Source of the DNA: CAVRZY01 sp963725415
GTDB lineage: Bacteria; Acidobacteriota; Terriglobia; Bryobacterales; Bryobacteraceae
Reading direction: 5' to 3'
Assembly (NCBI GenBank): GCA_963725415.1
Contig: CAVRZY010000121.1
Coordinates: forward strand, 1-17,154
Length of the DNA stretch: 17,154 nucleotides
Part shown: piece by piece, positions 14,051-17,154 of the stretch
How positions within the stretch are numbered: position 1 is the first letter of the stretch
Layout: every line of letters starts with the position of its first letter
Translations under genes and position numbers: made by a program
The notes under the pieces: generated by a model
Told to the model about the DNA's origin: nothing
The model's input: only the letters and a program-made list of their open reading frames with translations
The model's database searches: none

Positions 14051-15326
14051 GTACCCGCGCCGGTGGTCGTGGTACTGCGTCTTTCTGAGCGGGCTGGCTT
14101 TGCTGTGGCGCCGGCTGATGTTTCGGACTACCTTTATTGCCATTACCGGCAGCGTGGGGAAGACCACCGCCACGGAGTGCCTGGCCGCCGTGCTCTCCTC
14201 GCGCTTTCCGATCAACGCGACACGGCACGGGAACAACGGACGTTACGGCGTCGCGACCACTGTTTTGCGCACCAGATTCAGGCATCGCTTCGCCGTGGTC
14301 GAGGTGGGCACGAAACTGCCGGGAGCGCTGCGGAAGGCGGCTCAGGAGGTGAATCCCCATGCGGTGGTGATACTTTCGGTGGGGCGCACTCACACCGACA
14401 ACTTCCCCACCCTGGAACACACGGCCGCGGAGAAGGCACAGTTGCTGAGCCGGCTGGGACGCCGCGGTCTGGCCATCTTGAACGGCGATGACCCGCGCGT
14501 TTCGGCAATGGCAGCGCGCTGCCGAGGCCGGGTGTTCACTTTCGGGCAGTCGCCCCGATTTGACCTCTGGGCCAGCGAAGTGTCCGGGCGATGGCCAGCG
14601 CGCCTCTCCTTCCGAGTGCATTGGAGGACGGAGTCTGAATGGGTGAGTACCAGGCTGGTGGGTGAGCACTGGGTGCCCTCGGTTTTGGGGGCGCTGGCAG
14701 CGGCGGTCTCCTGCGGCATGGATCTGAAATCGGCAGTGGCAGCTCTGGAGCGTGTGGAGCCGCACCGGGCACGTCTCGAACCAGTGATGTTGCCTTCCGG
14801 GGCCATCATGCTGCGCGACGACTTCAATCCAACCGTGCAAAGTCTGCCGGCTGCACTGCGGGTGCTCGAGCAGGCGCAGGCCCCCCGCCGGTTGCTGGCG
14901 CTGAGCGACGTCTCCGATACCGGCCAGCAGGTTGACCAGCGCTACAGAGAACTCGGAGACGCGGTGGCCCGCTCGACGGACTTCGCCATCTTCTTCGGCG
15001 AGCACTCCCAGCGCGGGGCCGATGCTGCCCTCGCGGCCGGGATGAGACCCGAGAGCGTGCACGCGTTCCCGGGATGGCAAGAGGCGGCCGGCTTTCTCAA
15101 GTCGGAGCTCCGCAAGGGTGACCTGGTGCTGCTCCGATGCTTTGAGACCGATCACCCGGAGCGCATCTTCTTCGCCCAGTTCGGCACCGTCGAGTGCACG
15201 AAACCCAAATGCCTCAGACTCCCACTTTGCGATTACTGTAAAGAGCTGAGGCCGGGCCTGGAGTGGGCCGCTGAGGCGCCTGCGCCGGTGCACCCATTTT
15301 GGATGCCGCGCAAGCTGCGTCTATGA
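14028..15326 (+). CDS. MurF-like ligase 1, membrane-associated, with C-terminal cysteine cluster
   Basis: The 432-residue protein is a Mur ligase family member, which joins an amino group to a carboxylate through an acyl phosphate made from ATP. A hydrophobic segment (about 14-31) precedes the P-loop TGSVGKTT (40-47). NNGRYGV, VVEVGT, ILSVGRTH, EKAQLL (lysine in the carbamate position) and ILNGDDPRV align in order with MurF. LVGEHWV, RARLEPV and MLRDDFNPT stand where MurF has PGRHN, PGR and DDSYNAN. C-terminal to the usual domains are Cys390, Cys395, Cys401 and Cys404 (CX4CX5CX2C), a probable metal site absent from standard MurF. No UDP-MurNAc recognition domain is obvious at the N-terminus, which is taken by the hydrophobic segment. 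It overlaps both neighbours (23 bp and 4 bp). A role outside peptidoglycan is likely; CfbE and CapB/PgsB are precedents. Confidence 0.8.
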   Translation: MIHQTGHKYPRRWSWYCVFLSGLALLWRRLMFRTTFIAITGSVGKTTATECLAAVLSSRFPINATRHGNNGRYGVATTVLRTRFRHRFAVVEVGTKLPGALRKAAQEVNPHAVVILSVGRTHTDNFPTLEHTAAEKAQLLSRLGRRGLAILNGDDPRVSAMAARCRGRVFTFGQSPRFDLWASEVSGRWPARLSFRVHWRTESEWVSTRLVGEHWVPSVLGALAAAVSCGMDLKSAVAALERVEPHRARLEPVMLPSGAIMLRDDFNPTVQSLPAALRVLEQAQAPRRLLALSDVSDTGQQVDQRYRELGDAVARSTDFAIFFGEHSQRGADAALAAGMRPESVHAFPGWQEAAGFLKSELRKGDLVLLRCFETDHPERIFFAQFGTVECTKPKCLRLPLCDYCKELRPGLEWAAEAPAPVHPFWMPRKLRL

Positions 15327-16609
15327 GATACCATCTGCGGGATAGGCACTACCGCGTCTGGCTGCTGTGCGGCTGGCTGGCGTCCGCGCTGGCTTATCTC
15401 TGGCGGCGCCTGTTATTCCGGACCACTTTTGTCGCCGTCACGGGCAGCCTGGGAAAGACTACCGCCAAGGAGTGTCTGGGCGCCATCCTCTCCTCCCGTT
15501 TTCCTACGGTCATGACCTTCGATACGCAGAATGGCCGGTTTTTCGTGCCTCGCACGATTCTGCGCGCGCGACCGCGGCACCGTTTTGTGGTCCTGGAGAT
15601 CGCTACCGAGACTCCCGGCTGGATCTGGAAACAGAGCCGGCCGGTACGGCCCGACGTGGCCGTGATCCTGAGCGTGGCCCGAACCCACACCCAGAGCTTC
15701 CCGACGTTGGATGATATCGCTACGGAGAAGGCGCGGCTGCTGGATGCGTTGCGGCCCAGGGGGACGGCGGTGTTGAACGGCGACGACCCGCGCGTTCTGG
15801 CGATGGCCTCGCGCTGCCGGGGGCGGGTCTTGATTTTCGGCCAGTCGCCGGAGTTTGACCTCTGGGCCAACGAAGTGTCTTCCCGGTGGCCCTCTCGGCT
15901 TTCATTTACGGTGCACTGGGGCAGCGAGTCCCAACGGGTGAGCACCCGACTGGTCGGCGAACACTGGGTCACTGCCGCGTTGGCTTCTCTCACTGTTGCG
16001 CTGTGCTGTGGCATGGATCTGAGATCCGCGGTGGCGCCCCTCGAGCAAGTCGAGCCCTACCGGGCGCGCCTCGAACCGGTGCCGCTGCCTTCCGGAGCGA
16101 TCATGCTGCGCGACGATTTCAGCGGTTCCGTGGACTCGTTGTCACCGGCGCTGCGGGTAATCGAGCAAGCCCAAGCGCAGCGGCGGCTGGTGGTGCTAAG
16201 CGGCGTCTCGGATACCGGGCGCAGGGCCAGAGACAGGATTAGGGACCTGGGGTATGAGGCGGCTCGGGTAGCCGACTCTGCGATCTTTGTTGGTGAACAC
16301 TCCCATCGCGCCGCCAAGGCCGCTCTCCGAGCCGGTATGAGGCCGGAGAGCGTGCACCGTTTCCCGACTCTGCCGGAAGCGGCCGAGTTCCTGAAGTCGA
16401 ACCTGCGGGAGGGCGATCTGGCGCTGCTGCGGGGACCCATTCTCGATCATCTGGCCCGTGTCTATTTTGCCCAGCTCGGCAGCGTGGGATGCGCGAAGAC
16501 AAGATGCCCCAAACAGCTCCTCTGCGACCACTGTGAAGAGCTGCGTCCGGGGTTCGAGAGAGCCGGAGCGGTGCCCGCGCCGCTGTGTCCGTTTTGGCAA
16601 CCGCTGTAA
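15323..16609 (+). CDS. MurF-like ligase 2, tandem paralogue of the preceding gene
   Basis: The 428-residue protein is a clear duplicate of ligase 1. Landmarks fall at the same residue numbers: hydrophobic segment 13-31, P-loop TGSLGKTT at 40-47, and Cys390/395/401/404. VLEIAT, ILSVARTH, EKARLL, VLNGDDPRV, LVGEHWV and CCGMDLRSAV follow the same order. Differences sit where MurF binds its substrate: NTQNGRF-like DTQNGRFF replaces NNGRYGV, and MLRDDFSGSVDS replaces MLRDDFNPTVQS. The two copies may therefore use different acceptors or act in sequence. The start is ATG 15323, overlapping the ligase 1 stop as ATGA; a TTG at 15299 would add eight residues and is less likely. The next gene begins 46 bp after the stop. 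Substrate and product are unknown. Confidence 0.8.
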   Translation: MRYHLRDRHYRVWLLCGWLASALAYLWRRLLFRTTFVAVTGSLGKTTAKECLGAILSSRFPTVMTFDTQNGRFFVPRTILRARPRHRFVVLEIATETPGWIWKQSRPVRPDVAVILSVARTHTQSFPTLDDIATEKARLLDALRPRGTAVLNGDDPRVLAMASRCRGRVLIFGQSPEFDLWANEVSSRWPSRLSFTVHWGSESQRVSTRLVGEHWVTAALASLTVALCCGMDLRSAVAPLEQVEPYRARLEPVPLPSGAIMLRDDFSGSVDSLSPALRVIEQAQAQRRLVVLSGVSDTGRRARDRIRDLGYEAARVADSAIFVGEHSHRAAKAALRAGMRPESVHRFPTLPEAAEFLKSNLREGDLALLRGPILDHLARVYFAQLGSVGCAKTRCPKQLLCDHCEELRPGFERAGAVPAPLCPFWQPL

Positions 16610-16641
16610 GGCCCTGCGCGCAGAGGTGCGGAGACATCAAG

Positions 16642-16647
16642 TAAGAT
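16642..16647 (+). promoter_or_regulatory. Candidate -10 box before the GH127 gene
   Basis: TAAGAT lies 14 bp before ATG 16656, so transcription would begin within a few bases of the start codon. No Shine-Dalgarno sequence is present, which fits a leaderless or nearly leaderless message. Confidence 0.3.
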
Positions 16648-16655
16648 GACGTGTT

Positions 16656-17154
16656 ATGCAGCGTGCGCTCTTGTGGCTCGTCTTGCTCCCCTTCCTCCTG
16701 GCTTCTGAGACTCCCCGCGACGATTGGCGCTCGCAGGGATCTTGCACCTGGATCACTCGCCCTACGCGAAGCTGAGGTCCGTGCCCATTCGCGCCGTCAA
16801 GATGGGCGAGGGCTTCTGGAGCGCACGGATGCGAGTCAACCTCGAGCGAAGCATCCCCACACTTCTGCAACTCCTGGAGGAGCACGGCGTGGTGGATAAC
16901 TTTCGGCGGCTGACCGGGCGCAAGAATGCGCCGCGTCGCGGGCCGCTGTACACGGATTCGGACGTGTACAAATGGCTGGAGGCGGCGGCGTTTGTCTTGC
17001 AGTCCGGCGACCGGCCGGAACTGCGTGGGCAAATGGACCGGCTGATCGACGAGGTCGTAGCGGCCCAGGAGCCGAGCGGGTACTTGAACACGTACTACGT
17101 CGATGAGCGCGAGCGACTGCGCTTTTCCGAGATGCAGCGCGGGCACGAGCTGTA
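16656..17154 (+). CDS. Secreted GH127-like (DUF1680) glycosidase, 5' part, with apparent frameshift
   Basis: The gene begins MQRALLWLVLLPFLLAS, a signal peptide, and continues TPRDDWRSQG in that frame, which then stops about 30 bp later. The conserved protein resumes in another frame from 16739: ILHLDHSPYAKLRSVP, then VKMGEGFWSARMRVNLER, VVDNFRRLTG, YTDSDVYKWLEAAAF, SGYLNTYY and MQRGHEL, open to the right edge. This order (GFW, DNFR, SDVYKWLEA, QRGHEL) is that of glycoside hydrolase family 127, whose known members are beta-L-arabinofuranosidases. Adding one base at about 16739-16740 would join the two parts as SQGILHLDH. The product would act on plant or microbial arabinose-containing glycans outside the cytoplasm. 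The catalytic cysteine and glutamate region lies beyond the window, so activity cannot be judged. Confidence 0.8.

Noticed and set aside
13845..15293. 482-residue - strand frame opposite the first Mur-like gene
   Set aside because: A shadow frame with no recognisable domain, opposite a gene with ordered Mur ligase motifs.
15299..15322. TTG start for the second Mur-like gene
   Set aside because: ATG 15323 overlaps the previous stop as ATGA, and from it all landmarks match the numbering of the first paralogue.

Overview
The window is a GC-rich bacterial chromosomal segment, most likely from an Acidobacteriota member of the Solibacter/Bryobacter type. That assignment is an inference from gene content: a multiheme cytochrome porin locus, a TPR plus PD40/TolB-like propeller protein beside a two-component system, a GH127 enzyme, and dispersed palindromic repeats. 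No rRNA, tRNA or CRISPR array was seen.

Region 1 (1-3744) is an Mtr-type transmembrane electron conduit on the + strand. It holds the 3' part of an OmcA/MtrC-family surface cytochrome with five visible CxxCH sites, a complete ten-heme MtrA/DmsE-type periplasmic cytochrome, and an MtrB/PioB-like outer-membrane barrel whose start overlaps the mtrA stop (ATGA). Together they would carry electrons from periplasm to cell surface. The barrel gene has an apparent one-base insertion near 2072 that splits it into two frames. A hairpin plus T-run at 3814-3835 may end the operon.

Region 2 (3745-9079) starts with about 620 bp without a recognisable gene, containing a 129-133 bp palindromic repeat. A membrane sensor histidine kinase with a TPR-like sensor region follows, then an OmpR-type response regulator and a secreted or anchored TPR/beta-propeller protein.

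Region 3 (9080-11033) contains a decayed IS3-type OrfA remnant and a family 2 glycosyltransferase, both on the - strand. It also holds a second copy of the palindromic repeat, which has been interrupted by a different 165 bp MITE-like element flanked by an 11 bp duplication.

Region 4 (11034-17154, + strand) holds a polytopic membrane protein of GT-C-like character. Next comes a tight, overlapping set of a PaaK-like adenylate-forming enzyme and two tandem MurF-like ligases, and finally the 5' part of a secreted GH127 glycosidase with an apparent one-base deletion. The PaaK-like/Mur-like/Mur-like cassette is the best candidate for an undescribed pathway. Both Mur-like proteins carry an N-terminal hydrophobic segment and the same C-terminal CX4CX5CX2C cysteine cluster at identical residue numbers, which ordinary MurF lacks. 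One would expect ATP-dependent activation and amide ligation on a membrane-associated acceptor; the substrate cannot be read from the sequence.
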